This document shows positions 9,925 through 16,924 of a stretch of 32,424 nt of DNA, one piece after another. Each line of letters begins with the position of its first letter. The first letter of the stretch is position 1. The notes below the pieces were generated by a model. The model made no database searches and was not told where the DNA came from. It worked only from the letters and a program-made list of their open reading frames with translations. The DNA is from a virus: positions 1 to 32,424 of the IMG/VR virus record IMGVR_UViG_3300020274_000015, one strand, 5' to 3'. Position numbers and translations under genes: made by a program.

Positions 9925-12718
9925 CTTCCCAGTTCATAGAAAATAATGTTGCTGGTGAAGGGTGAGTAGATTTAATTTGTATATCTAGGTTTGTATTTCT
10001 TTCGTATATTGGTATTGTTTGTATAAATTCTTCTACTACTGGTAACTCGTTTGCCTTAATAGAATCTATTTCAGCAGCATTAAAATTAGTTGTGTAATCA
10101 ACTCTGCCTTTTCTTTTTATAACTGTATCTATATTTCCTATTTCTCCGAAAGCAAAATGCAGCCTATGTATGATTAATGATGATCTAGTATCTGATCTTG
10201 TTTTTTCTCCAGCTGCTTTAGTAACAAATATTGTAGGCAATTCTAATGACCAGTCATATAAATAACCAAACATTAAAGTTGAACCAGTCCAATCTCCATC
10301 TACTTCTAAATTCTGTGTACCAGATACAGTATTAGCTTTTGCAAATCTACCGAGATCATTACCCGCATTGTTGTTATAGACAACTAGTTGAGATGTACTG
10401 GCATAGCCTGTAGGTCTAGCAAAAGTAGTTTTCTTTGTAGTTGCATTATAAGAACCAGAGGATAAAGCTGATAATTGGCTATGTCTATCTAAATGGATAG
10501 GATAAGTTTCTTCACCTATCGTTGTTGTATCATCTTGTTTTTTTACATCAAAAGCTTCAATTATTGTTTCACCTTGACTTTTAACAACTACATAATAAAC
10601 ATCATCTAAAATTACATGGTGTATTAATTCACCTGACAACAACCATCTAAACCAGGCTGACTGTACTCTCTTTTCTCCATTATTATAAAATCTAAAACCC
10701 CATACTTCGTTAGAAGGAATGTTAGTTCCATAGTATTTAGATCCTAAAAGTAAAAGACTATTTTCTTTAGATGTAGTTGGTTTATTGATATTAATAGGTA
10801 ATTTTTTAGAAACAAGTTTACTTTGTTCTAAAACAGTTGGTTCACCTTCACGTCTTATATCTGCCATCTCAAAGATTCTTGAATTTTTTCCTGTGCTGTT
10901 TATAAAACCTGAAGTTGTTCCTAAAGAAAAAGGTACAGTTTTAGGGTTGTAGTTATAAGCACAAAGAAAATTTATTTTAGCTGTAGAAGGTGTCAGAGCA
11001 TCACTATCTGTCGTCAACATAAACTGTTGATTAGAACTAAATATTAATAATCCTGAGTTAACTTCTATTCCATCATGAAGAGTAGTTGGAAAAGTAGAAC
11101 TTGCTTGTATATCTATAGGATCAGCAGTCGATTCTGACATAGCTGTAGTGCTAAAAAAATTGAAAAAATCATTAGTTTTAGAAAGAATTACATTGCCCTT
11201 GCTTAGTACAACTAATCTATTTCTAAAGAAAAGCATCTTTTCTAAAGTGCTTCCTATAAAACTAGGCACTGGGTTTGTGTTGTCATCTCCTACATCACGC
11301 TTTGTGTAATCTATTTCCTCTACTAAAAATCTTCCTTGTGGATATACATTACCTGGTAACTCTCTAACAATCTTGATAGGCATAGTAGTTTTATCTATTT
11401 CTATTTCGATACCAGGTGCTGGACATTCTTCCCATACACCTTCACCAAAAAAGTTACCACTAGTTCCAGCGTTAGATTGTTTGAATTTTAGAAAAAAGTC
11501 ATCATCATCATCACCACTATTAACAATCTTCACTACATAATTATGTCTGCAATTAGAAGGTAATTCAGCTATTGTATTTGCTTCATTAGTAATAATATTT
11601 ATTAACTGCGGTTCTGGAGTACTAACAGCAAAAGGTGTACTGCGTTGTAGATGTAAACAGTTACCAGTAATAGTTGCAGTAATTCCAGTCCCAGAAATTG
11701 CATCTAATGATGTTTTCATGTCACCTAATATTCCAGCAGCTGTTACTGCTTCATCAGCACTAGATGAGGTAGCAGCTGGACGAACTGCTGCGATATTTGC
11801 AGAACTTTTTATAGTTACGTGTGATTTAATTTCTATAGTTCCACTTCCATTTTTTTCTGTGGTGTAATTATGTGTATTACCTGTTACCCAACCTTCTCCA
11901 CCAAATTGTAGTTTTGCAAATGGTTGATAAGAATCATTATATTGAGGACCACTTGAGCTACCACCAATATTTTGTGGATCAACTACAGGTGCACATCTAA
12001 CATCTATTTCGTATCTTAAATTTTTAGTACCACTACCAGTTGCATTAATAACCTCTCTACTCATAGCTTTGCATGAGCCATCATTTGCACCATTAGCCTC
12101 AGTAAAGTTTGCTCTTGCTGCAATAGAAGTAGCTCTAGTCTCTGTTATGGGACTACCTGGATTTGTTGGATTATAAATATTTAAGGCATATTGCTTACCA
12201 TAAGATATTGTTTTTAATTCAATAATTGCTTCATTAACTAATGCAGGAGACTTCTCGGAAGCTCCTGACAACATAGCAGTCGTTTTAGTTCTATTAGTAA
12301 AGAATGTTTGTTCGTTTAATGTCAGTGCTTGTATTTCAGTTTCATCAGTCCAACCAGTTAGATATGTAGCTGCATTAGTTCCTGTTACGTTAGAATAATC
12401 AATTAGGTTTGTGCCCTGACCATTATTATCATGGTAAGAAAAACCATCCCTAGTTCTCCATATTTGTAGTTGACCTGATGTATTAACGCATCCAATGTAT
12501 TGATTATCTTCGTCAGTGTATATATGAAACCAACTTAAGGTCCCGCTATTTGTTGTTATTTTTTTTATTAGTTTACTACCAGGTCTTTTAATACAGCCTA
12601 AAGTTACGTCTGGTATGGCATTCACCAAGTCTTTAACTTGTCCAGGTAATTTTAATTCATCTGGCTGTTCTGATATTCCTAATACATAGTTTGGTACTTG
12701 TTGAGTTACTGTTGCCAT
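9890..12718 (-). CDS. Tail tubular protein B, T7 gp12-like
   Basis: Nozzle protein of the short tail, 942 aa (T7 gp12 is 794 aa). The N-terminus has the diagnostic pattern of the family: a short beta segment, then GISEQPDELKLPGQVKDLVN and a KRPG motif within the first 50 residues, paralleling GISQQPD...QGSRQVNG...KRPP in T7. A second landmark is the segment around FFRNRLVVLSKGNVILSKTN in the middle, also typical. The rest is beta-rich with many Ser/Thr/Asn, and the extra length is in the first half. Its ATG shares a base with the stop of tail tube A (TAATG), so the two are translationally coupled. It acts as the tail tip that connects with the fibres and holds the genome in. Confidence 0.92.
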   Translation of the reverse strand: MATVTQQVPNYVLGISEQPDELKLPGQVKDLVNAIPDVTLGCIKRPGSKLIKKITTNSGTLSWFHIYTDEDNQYIGCVNTSGQLQIWRTRDGFSYHDNNGQGTNLIDYSNVTGTNAATYLTGWTDETEIQALTLNEQTFFTNRTKTTAMLSGASEKSPALVNEAIIELKTISYGKQYALNIYNPTNPGSPITETRATSIAARANFTEANGANDGSCKAMSREVINATGSGTKNLRYEIDVRCAPVVDPQNIGGSSSGPQYNDSYQPFAKLQFGGEGWVTGNTHNYTTEKNGSGTIEIKSHVTIKSSANIAAVRPAATSSSADEAVTAAGILGDMKTSLDAISGTGITATITGNCLHLQRSTPFAVSTPEPQLINIITNEANTIAELPSNCRHNYVVKIVNSGDDDDDFFLKFKQSNAGTSGNFFGEGVWEECPAPGIEIEIDKTTMPIKIVRELPGNVYPQGRFLVEEIDYTKRDVGDDNTNPVPSFIGSTLEKMLFFRNRLVVLSKGNVILSKTNDFFNFFSTTAMSESTADPIDIQASSTFPTTLHDGIEVNSGLLIFSSNQQFMLTTDSDALTPSTAKINFLCAYNYNPKTVPFSLGTTSGFINSTGKNSRIFEMADIRREGEPTVLEQSKLVSKKLPININKPTTSKENSLLLLGSKYYGTNIPSNEVWGFRFYNNGEKRVQSAWFRWLLSGELIHHVILDDVYYVVVKSQGETIIEAFDVKKQDDTTTIGEETYPIHLDRHSQLSALSSGSYNATTKKTTFARPTGYASTSQLVVYNNNAGNDLGRFAKANTVSGTQNLEVDGDWTGSTLMFGYLYDWSLELPTIFVTKAAGEKTRSDTRSSLIIHRLHFAFGEIGNIDTVIKRKGRVDYTTNFNAAEIDSIKANELPVVEEFIQTIPIYERNTNLDIQIKSTHPSPATLFSMNWEGDFNPRYYRRV

Positions 12719-13380
12719 TATCTCTGTAATCCTCTAAAAGGTTTATAGGTTGAATAGTTTGTGTTATGAGGAAAACCAAGCATGTTGTAATCGCCTTGAT
12801 TACATTCGTATTCCATACATGACGCTCTAGCCATCTGTTCTTGAGTAGCTATAAGTTGCACTAACTGTGTGTTAGTAATCATCTGTGTTGCTGCTCTGCC
12901 AGCTGCTTTATAAGTTATGTATCTTTTGAATATTGAAGGTAAATCCTCATACTCAAAAAAGTAAACAACATTTAATAAAATATCGTCATCAAATTCAAAA
13001 GTATGATTTACCTTGTCATATAGTTTTCCGTTACGTCTTATAGGATCTATAGTTTTATCTTCTGGATTTTCTGAATCTAAACGCAAAACATTTGTTGGTA
13101 TTGTGATATGTTTTGTTGTTGCATCTGGGCTAAATTTAACGTGATCTTCTCTGTTAAAAGACCAACCTTCATTCTGTATATCACTATTACATTCTTTTAA
13201 TATCTGATATATAAGTGCTATCTCTGGATTCTCAAAAGTGTTTGCAACTTCTGATGCTGTATTGGTTACGTTTGTAGTTATTGTTCCTAGCGTTGTTACT
13301 GGAGATTGACCGATAGCTCCCAGTATTGTATTTACAGCGGAGAGTTCTGTCTCGGTATCTATTGTTGTGGGAGTTGTCAT
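12718..13380 (-). CDS. Tail tubular protein A, T7 gp11-like
   Basis: Tail adaptor protein of 220 aa, joining portal and nozzle. The start at 13380 gives MTTPTTIDTETELSAVNTIL, with the gp11-family feature ELSAVNTILGAIGQSPV near the N-terminus (T7 has a comparable ...ALNLMLSAIGEAPV... segment). The family motif EVANTFENPEIALIYQILKE follows. The frame stays open upstream to 13470, but that extension would cross the terminator hairpin at 13391-13415 and overlap the capsid gene, so it is rejected. The stop overlaps the next gene's ATG. Confidence 0.92.
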   Translation of the reverse strand: MTTPTTIDTETELSAVNTILGAIGQSPVTTLGTITTNVTNTASEVANTFENPEIALIYQILKECNSDIQNEGWSFNREDHVKFSPDATTKHITIPTNVLRLDSENPEDKTIDPIRRNGKLYDKVNHTFEFDDDILLNVVYFFEYEDLPSIFKRYITYKAAGRAATQMITNTQLVQLIATQEQMARASCMEYECNQGDYNMLGFPHNTNYSTYKPFRGLQR

Positions 13381-13390
13381 ATTAACAAAT

Positions 13391-13415
13391 AAAAAAAAGG
13401 GAGGCCGAAGCCTCC
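13391..13415 (-). terminator. Rho-independent terminator after the major capsid gene
   Basis: On the minus strand GGAGGC-TTCG-GCCTCC forms a six-base-pair GC-rich stem with a very stable UUCG tetraloop, followed after one C by eight T. It lies 15 bases after the capsid stop codon and before the tail tube A start. T7 has its polymerase terminator T-phi at the same place, right after gene 10, so this is likely the functional equivalent. It would raise capsid expression over downstream tail genes. Confidence 0.9.
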
Positions 13416-13429
13416 ATGTATATAAAAAA

Positions 13430-14548
13430 TTAGAATGCAGAAGGAGCTGTAGCACCAACATACAATTCAACAGCAGCAGCTGGGTTTAAGTAGTCTGCAC
13501 CCATAGCCATGCGACCTAAGATCACATCGCCTTGGTAGATTACTGAAACATCTCCATTTGTTACTTGGACTTGTGGGCCGATAGCCTCGACAACTCCAGC
13601 AGCTTCTTTTTGGAAAATTAAACCAGCAGATTTAGCACCTAGCTCAGCGTTGGTACCGTAGTCGTTGTTTACTCCGCCAGTAGCATTAGCATTTTCTGGT
13701 GTAGGTCCAATGAAATCACCAAGATTTCCAGGACTTGTTTCACCTGTTGTACCGCCGTACTTGATACCATACTTACCTAAGAATGGAATATTCATAGATT
13801 TAAATATCTGAATACCAGCGATTTCGATAACGCCATTACCACCTTGTAAAGCAGTACCCTGTACGTCTCTATTAACTAATCCGTTAGAACCGATGTCCTG
13901 AATTAGTGCATAGTATTGACGTGGGTTTAGTACAGCACATCTACCATCAGTGCTAACTCCTTTTTCATCTAAAGCAGCAGCAGCATCATAAAATGCGTTT
14001 ACTAGGTTTCCAGCGTTGAAAGCATCAGATTCGTTAGTTGTAGCACCAACTCTGATTTGTGTTCCACCAGGCTCTACAAAGTTTGTTGCAGATACTGGAG
14101 ATGCAGATCTAGCTCCTCGTGTAATTGAACGGAAGATTAGTCTGTCATATTTCTCAGCAAGAGCATATCCAATCTTTTTAGATATTTCTCCTCTCAATTC
14201 ATAATGTGCAAGTGTCTCATCTAAGTCATAAACAAAAGCAGAACTGATTAATAGATCGTCCATTACGATTGTTTTTTCTGCGACTGGAGGAGCCTTGTCA
14301 GCATTTCCAAGTATGGGGGTTCCAGGTGTGTGGAACGAACTTGTCATGCGTCCAGTGTAGATAAACTGCAATGATTTGCCGTTCTTTAAGGTTCTCTTAG
14401 TAACGAGATCTCTAGCGATAGTCTCGTGTTGGAAGCCTTTGAACATCTCTCCACTGAACAATTTTAAGTACAAATTATACTTATCATTGTAGCCAGTACC
14501 AGTCGCTAAATTTGAGCGACCTAAACTGACCTGATTAGCATTAGCCAT
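13430..14548 (-). CDS. Major capsid protein, T7 gp10-like
   Basis: Major head protein of 372 aa (T7 gp10A is 345 aa) with the HK97-type fold of the family. Recognisable segments are GYNDKYNLYLKLFSGEMFKG near the N-terminus, FIYTGRM at about 63, and DLLISSAFVYDLDETLAHYE around 97-116, which parallels the T7 gp10 pattern ending in DLD...H. Others are GRCAVLNPRQYYAL around 203 and GVVEAIGPQVQV near the C-terminus. The start at 14548 lacks a strong Shine-Dalgarno sequence (AACTGAAAAAATG). It is preceded by a 180-base structured leader and followed by a strong terminator. Normally scaffold and capsid genes are adjacent in T7; here small genes, hli and psbA lie between them, as reported for P-SSP7-like phages. 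Confidence 0.95.
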   Translation of the reverse strand: MANANQVSLGRSNLATGTGYNDKYNLYLKLFSGEMFKGFQHETIARDLVTKRTLKNGKSLQFIYTGRMTSSFHTPGTPILGNADKAPPVAEKTIVMDDLLISSAFVYDLDETLAHYELRGEISKKIGYALAEKYDRLIFRSITRGARSASPVSATNFVEPGGTQIRVGATTNESDAFNAGNLVNAFYDAAAALDEKGVSTDGRCAVLNPRQYYALIQDIGSNGLVNRDVQGTALQGGNGVIEIAGIQIFKSMNIPFLGKYGIKYGGTTGETSPGNLGDFIGPTPENANATGGVNNDYGTNAELGAKSAGLIFQKEAAGVVEAIGPQVQVTNGDVSVIYQGDVILGRMAMGADYLNPAAAVELYVGATAPSAF

Positions 14549-14727
14549 TTTTTCAGTTAAAAATTAAAGGTATATTTACTTGTCTTGTCGTACGAAAAGT
14601 TGCGAGTCTTATGCGACTCTTTTGTTATGTGGTCTATCCCACCGTCATGACGGCTGATGAGTATCCTCGTAAGGGTCAAAAGCCAAAGTGATAAGGGAGG
14701 ACTTGCACCTCCCAGTCGGCTTACCGA
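14549..14727 (-). promoter_or_regulatory. Structured, probably non-coding leader before the capsid gene
   Basis: No convincing ORF is seen in these 179 bases. In transcript order they hold a TCGG-TAAG-CCGA hairpin starting directly at the stop of the 32-aa ORF (14716-14727) and GGGAGG-TGCAAGT-CCTCCC (14695-14713). A stem closed by GGCT/AGCC with an inner CCT-TACG-AGG follows, then CCGT-CATG-ACGG (14642-14653) and GAGTC-GCATAA-GACTC (14604-14619). T7 has an RNase III site and a strong class III promoter before gene 10; one of these elements may play such a part. I cannot identify a phage promoter by sequence. Confidence 0.55.
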
Positions 14728-14826
14728 TTATCTTTTTGTGTATGTGATACCACGATACTTAAGTTTCATTTCTCTTTTGAAATCTTTTTGCTCTTTTAAT
14801 CGAGCTTGCAATTCTACTGGAGACAT
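14728..14826 (-). CDS. 32-aa small protein with DUF4278-like C-terminus
   Basis: A 32-aa ORF, MSPVELQARLKEQKDFKREM followed by KLKYRGITYTKR. GAGG lies seven bases before the ATG (TGAGGTTAATTATG), a good ribosome binding site. The ending MKLKYRGITY matches the pattern MxLxYRGxxY that I associate with cyanobacterial DUF4278 proteins; similar short ORFs are, as far as I recall, common in cyanophages. Its function is unknown. It lies between psbA and the capsid gene, directly behind a strongly structured RNA segment (14838-14925) that could control its translation. The frame extends upstream to an ATG at 14925, but that part would run through the RNA structure and looks unlike protein, so the shorter start is preferred. 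Confidence 0.62.
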   Translation of the reverse strand: MSPVELQARLKEQKDFKREMKLKYRGITYTKR

Positions 14827-14837
14827 AATTAACCTCA

Positions 14838-14925
14838 GTATCAGATCCCCGTTCCATGATCTGATCGCATGCGTCCCTATTAGGGATGAACGGACGTGGC
14901 TGCCAGTGTCTAGTAACACCAGCAA
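14838..14925 (-). ncRNA. Candidate pseudoknotted RNA element downstream of psbA
   Basis: Read on the minus strand this segment folds into nested and crossing stems. GCTGGTGT/ACACTGGC forms eight pairs (two of them G-U) around a TACTAG loop. TCCC-TAATA-GGGA lies at 14874-14886. ATCAGATC (14858-14865) pairs with GATCTGAT (14840-14847), eight Watson-Crick pairs around a ten-base loop. GAACGG within that loop (14849-14854) is complementary to CCGTTC (14888-14893), which would create a pseudoknot. The element ends 11 bases before the start codon of the 32-aa ORF. Function is unknown; I infer a regulatory or processing element. Confidence 0.5.
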
Positions 14926-14966
14926 TAATAAATAGATTTGTAATTAAGGTTAAAATTAATGTAAAT

Positions 14967-16001
14967 CTATGCAAGGTCAAGTGGGAAGTTATGTGCGTTA
15001 CGCTCATGCATAACCTCGAAACCTAAGTTTTGTCTGTTAACTATGTCAGCCCATGTTGGAATAACTTTACCGTTAGCATCAACAACTGACTGGTTAAAGT
15101 TAAATCCATTTAGGTTGAATGCCATAGTAGCTATGCCCATAGAGGTACACCATATGCCAACCACGGGGAGAACAGCCAGAAAGAAGTGTAGAGAGCGAGA
15201 ATTGTTAAAACTTGCATATTGGAAAAGTAAACGTCCGAAGTAGCCGTGAGCCGCAACGATGTTATATGTCTCCTCTTCCTGTCCAAACTTATAACCATAG
15301 TTTTGAGCTTCCAATGCAGTCGTCTCTTTAATAAGAGAAGATGTAACCAAACTTCCGTGCATAGCAGAGGCAAGAGCACCACCGAATACGCCAAGAACAC
15401 CGAGCATATGGAAAGGATGCATAAGGATATTATGTTCTGCCTGAAATACAAACATAAAGTTAAAAGTACCAGAAATACCAAGAGGCATACCATCACTGAA
15501 ACTCCCCTGACCGAAAGGGTAGACAAGAAATACAGCGAATGCTGCTGACACTGGTGCAGAGTAAGCTACTGCTATCCAGGGTCTCATACCTAATCTGTAA
15601 CTAAGTTCCCATTGTCGTCCCATGTAAGCAGAGACACCGATGAGGAAATGGAATACGATGAGCTGATATGGTCCACCGTTGTAGAGCCATTCATCAAGGG
15701 TTCCCGCTTCCCAGATTGGATAGAAGTGCAAACCGATTGCGTTTGATGATGGGACAACTGCCCCTGAGATGATGTTGTTTCCATAGAGTAATGAGCCAGA
15801 AACTGGTTCACGTATCCCATCTATGTCAACAGGAGGTGCAGCTATAAAGGCGATAATAAAACAGGTTGCAGCTGTAAGTAATGCAGGGATCATAAGAACA
15901 CCAAACCATCCAACATATAATCTGTTGTCTGTTGATGTAACCCACTTACATAACTCTTGCCACTTATTGGTTGTTTCTCTACTAATTGAGATTGCAGCCA
16001 T
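14967..16001 (-). CDS. psbA: Photosystem II reaction centre protein D1
   Basis: Phage-borne auxiliary photosynthesis gene; D1 is the fast-turnover core subunit that binds P680, pheophytin, QB and the Mn cluster in the thylakoid membrane. The 344-aa product aligns residue for residue with standard D1 numbering: Tyr161 (YZ), Asp170, Glu189, His190, His198, His215, Ser264, His272, His332, Glu333, His337, Asp342 and Ala344 are all in place. Residue 130 is Gln. The protein stops exactly after Ala344, so it lacks the C-terminal extension that the CtpA protease normally removes. Start [15 protein letters not shown] fits. It lies between the small-gene/hli cassette and the capsid gene, with a hairpin upstream (16029-16076). 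Intact catalytic and pigment ligands suggest a functional protein made during infection. Confidence 0.98.
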   Translation of the reverse strand: MAAISISRETTNKWQELCKWVTSTDNRLYVGWFGVLMIPALLTAATCFIIAFIAAPPVDIDGIREPVSGSLLYGNNIISGAVVPSSNAIGLHFYPIWEAGTLDEWLYNGGPYQLIVFHFLIGVSAYMGRQWELSYRLGMRPWIAVAYSAPVSAAFAVFLVYPFGQGSFSDGMPLGISGTFNFMFVFQAEHNILMHPFHMLGVLGVFGGALASAMHGSLVTSSLIKETTALEAQNYGYKFGQEEETYNIVAAHGYFGRLLFQYASFNNSRSLHFFLAVLPVVGIWCTSMGIATMAFNLNGFNFNQSVVDANGKVIPTWADIVNRQNLGFEVMHERNAHNFPLDLA

Positions 16002-16028
16002 GTGTAATAAAAAATATATGTAAATTAA

Positions 16029-16076
16029 ATGAGGTTGTTATGCTCCCACCAGCCAGGGCCGACCTCTCATGGGAGC
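16029..16076 (-). promoter_or_regulatory. psbA 5' leader hairpin, PhotoRC-like candidate
   Basis: On the minus strand GCTCCCA (16076-16070) pairs with TGGGAGC (16048-16042) around a loop containing GGTCGGCCCTGGCTGG. A competing pairing exists between ATGAG/AGGT (16070-16062) and ACCT/CTCAT (16035-16029). Position (28 bases before the psbA ATG) and form fit the published PhotoRC RNA motifs found upstream of psbA in marine cyanobacteria and cyanophages. I identify it from memory of that class, not by a covariance search. No clear Shine-Dalgarno sequence is visible between it and psbA. Confidence 0.55.
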
Positions 16077-16083
16077 AAGAATA

Positions 16084-16236
16084 TTACTTACCTACTTTCG
16101 CTTGTGCTTTTTTATGAGCAACAGTAAAAGAATCTCCAGCCTTCATACGTTTTTTCATAAATGCCATATGTTTAGCTGTATGGTGCTGAGAATGTTTAGC
16201 AAGTGTAGTTTTTTGACGAGCTGTTAATTCCTTCAT
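16084..16236 (-). CDS. 50-aa basic small protein
   Basis: Protein of 50 aa beginning MKELTARQKTTLAKHSQHHT. Its middle carries KHMAFMKKRMKAGDSF and its end AHKKAQAKVGK. It is His- and Lys-rich. The arrangement (two short helices, T-x-AHKKA-x-x-KVGK end) recurs in small cyanophage proteins as I recall them. Function is unknown. The ATG overlaps the stop of the upstream small gene (ATGA), so translation is coupled. It is the last gene of the small-protein cassette before psbA. Confidence 0.72.
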   Translation of the reverse strand: MKELTARQKTTLAKHSQHHTAKHMAFMKKRMKAGDSFTVAHKKAQAKVGK

Positions 16237-16391
16237 TTTTTTCTTTTCTTTGCAGTTTTTGCTGCTCTTTTAAAATTTGCAGCTGTAGGTGCTCCAGATG
16301 CACCAGGCTTTCTCATCTTTTCTCCAGAGCCAGCTTTAATTCTTTTTCTTTTAGCATGGATGTTTGCATATAGCCCACGTTTAGCAGCCAT
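16233..16391 (-). CDS. 52-aa strongly basic small protein
   Basis: Protein of 52 aa, beginning MAAKRGLYANIHAKRKRIKA and ending in KRKK. Nearly a third of residues are Lys or Arg and only one is acidic. The core GLYANIHAKRKRI-x-x-GSGEKMRKPG is a pattern I recognise from short proteins of cyanophages of several families. An excellent ribosome binding site, AAAGGAGGT, lies just before the ATG. Function is unknown; binding to nucleic acid is a reasonable guess from charge only. The stop overlaps the next start by four bases. Confidence 0.75.
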   Translation of the reverse strand: MAAKRGLYANIHAKRKRIKAGSGEKMRKPGASGAPTAANFKRAAKTAKKRKK

Positions 16392-16434
16392 ACTTTTTAC
16401 CTCCTTTACCTTTATTTTTCTTTTTTTTAGTCAT
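16381..16434 (-). CDS. Possible 17-aa Lys/Gly microprotein or coupling leader
   Basis: A tiny ORF, MTKKKKNKGKGGKKYGC. Its ATG overlaps the stop of the upstream gene (TAATG) and its stop lies 11 bases inside the following gene. Its Gly-Lys-Gly-Gly codons contain the AAAGGAGGT ribosome binding site of the 52-aa gene. It may be a genuine micropeptide in the basic cassette or simply the spacer that carries that site. Evidence is only the perfect junctions and composition. Confidence 0.35.
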   Translation of the reverse strand: MTKKKKNKGKGGKKYGC

Positions 16435-16676
16435 TAGCATTTCCATCTTCTTCTTGCTTTCCTTAATCTGCTATTTGGATCTTTAGCAGCTTTTGGAAAT
16501 TTTTTCATTTGCCCTGCACTTCTCGCACAGTATGATTTTTTTCTAGGACCACCACCAGGCTGTGGAGCCTTGAGGTTAGATCCTGTTTCTCTATTAATTT
16601 TTTCTCGACCAGCTTTTGTTAAGCCACCTTTTCTACTCTTATGCTTTCCTATTTTTAGGCTTACGTTTTTTGCCAT
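16434..16676 (-). CDS. 80-aa basic Cys-containing protein, DUF6321-like
   Basis: Protein of 80 aa. Landmarks are GGLTKAGREKINRETGSNLK, then APQPGGGPRKKSYCARSAGQ, then a Lys/Arg-rich tail ending RRRWKC. The pattern GLT-AGR-x(4)-TGSNLKAP, SYCARSAGQ and a C-terminal W-x-C is one I associate with the DUF6321 family, common in marine phages; the name is from memory. The two Cys (about 50 and 80) could bind metal or pair. It is highly basic with few acidic residues. Function is unknown. It overlaps the upstream small gene by 38 bases and is followed by the micro-ORF. Confidence 0.8.
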   Translation of the reverse strand: MAKNVSLKIGKHKSRKGGLTKAGREKINRETGSNLKAPQPGGGPRKKSYCARSAGQMKKFPKAAKDPNSRLRKARRRWKC

Positions 16677-16785
16677 TAGACTTCATTGCTCTAAGTTTTG
16701 CTAAATCGTCTGAACCGATTTTTTTCTTGTTACCAGCTAAAGAAGCTAATCCTTTTTGTTTAGCTGAATACTTTGAATAAGGCAT
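16639..16785 (-). CDS. 48-aa basic small protein (MPYSKYS type)
   Basis: Protein of 48 aa beginning MPYSKYSAKQKGLASLAGNK, with a D-D-L-x-x-L-R-x-M segment in the middle and a tail of Lys/Arg (GKKRKPKNRKA). The MPYSKYS start followed by KQK recurs in tiny cyanophage proteins as I recall. AGGA lies eight bases before the ATG, inside the end of hli. It begins on the base after the hli stop codon. Function is unknown. Confidence 0.7.
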   Translation of the reverse strand: MPYSKYSAKQKGLASLAGNKKKIGSDDLAKLRAMKSNGKKRKPKNRKA

Positions 16786-16920
16786 TTATAAAATTCCTGG
16801 AATTATTTGTCCTGTAAAAACGTATGCTCCAATAGCAGCTATTACTCCTATCATTGCGAGACGGCCATTAAGCTCTTCAGCTACATGCCATGAATCATTG
16901 TTGTGGTTGTGATTAGTCAT
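16786..16920 (-). CDS. hli: High-light-inducible protein
   Basis: Single-helix chlorophyll-binding protein of 44 aa that protects photosystems and chlorophyll synthesis under light stress, in the thylakoid membrane. The family motif is clear: E-E-L-NGR-L-AM-I-G within residues 15-26, where E and N/R bind chlorophyll in the Lhc/Hli fold. It is followed by a hydrophobic helix IAAIGAYVFTGQIIPGIL. The N-terminus is His/Asn-rich and very short, typical of phage Hlis. It lies in the same transcription unit as psbA, separated from it by the small basic genes, which fits joint protection of photosynthesis during infection. Confidence 0.95.
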   Translation of the reverse strand: MTNHNHNNDSWHVAEELNGRLAMIGVIAAIGAYVFTGQIIPGIL

Positions 16921-16924
16921 TGTT

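Noticed and set aside
13381-13470. N-terminal extension of tail tube A
   Set aside because: It would translate the terminator hairpin and the capsid gene end; MTTPTTIDTETELSA is a sound family start.
14604-14626. Terminator on the plus strand (GAGTC-TTATGC-GACTC followed by TTTTGTT)
   Set aside because: The stem has only five pairs, the T tract is interrupted, and no plus-strand gene ends here. The same hairpin is listed as part of the minus-strand leader.
14585-14675. Hammerhead ribozyme on the plus strand: CTGATGAG core preceded by a CCGT/ACGG hairpin, with a GAAA nearby
   Set aside because: The bases before the stem are CCCA, so there is no UH cleavage site in place. The GAAA is far upstream without a matching stem III, and the expected GAAA after the CTGATGA stem is CAAAA.
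14759-15007. 82-aa minus-strand frame across the psbA 3' end
   Set aside because: It runs through the D1 C-terminus and the structured RNA in another frame and shows no protein-like features.
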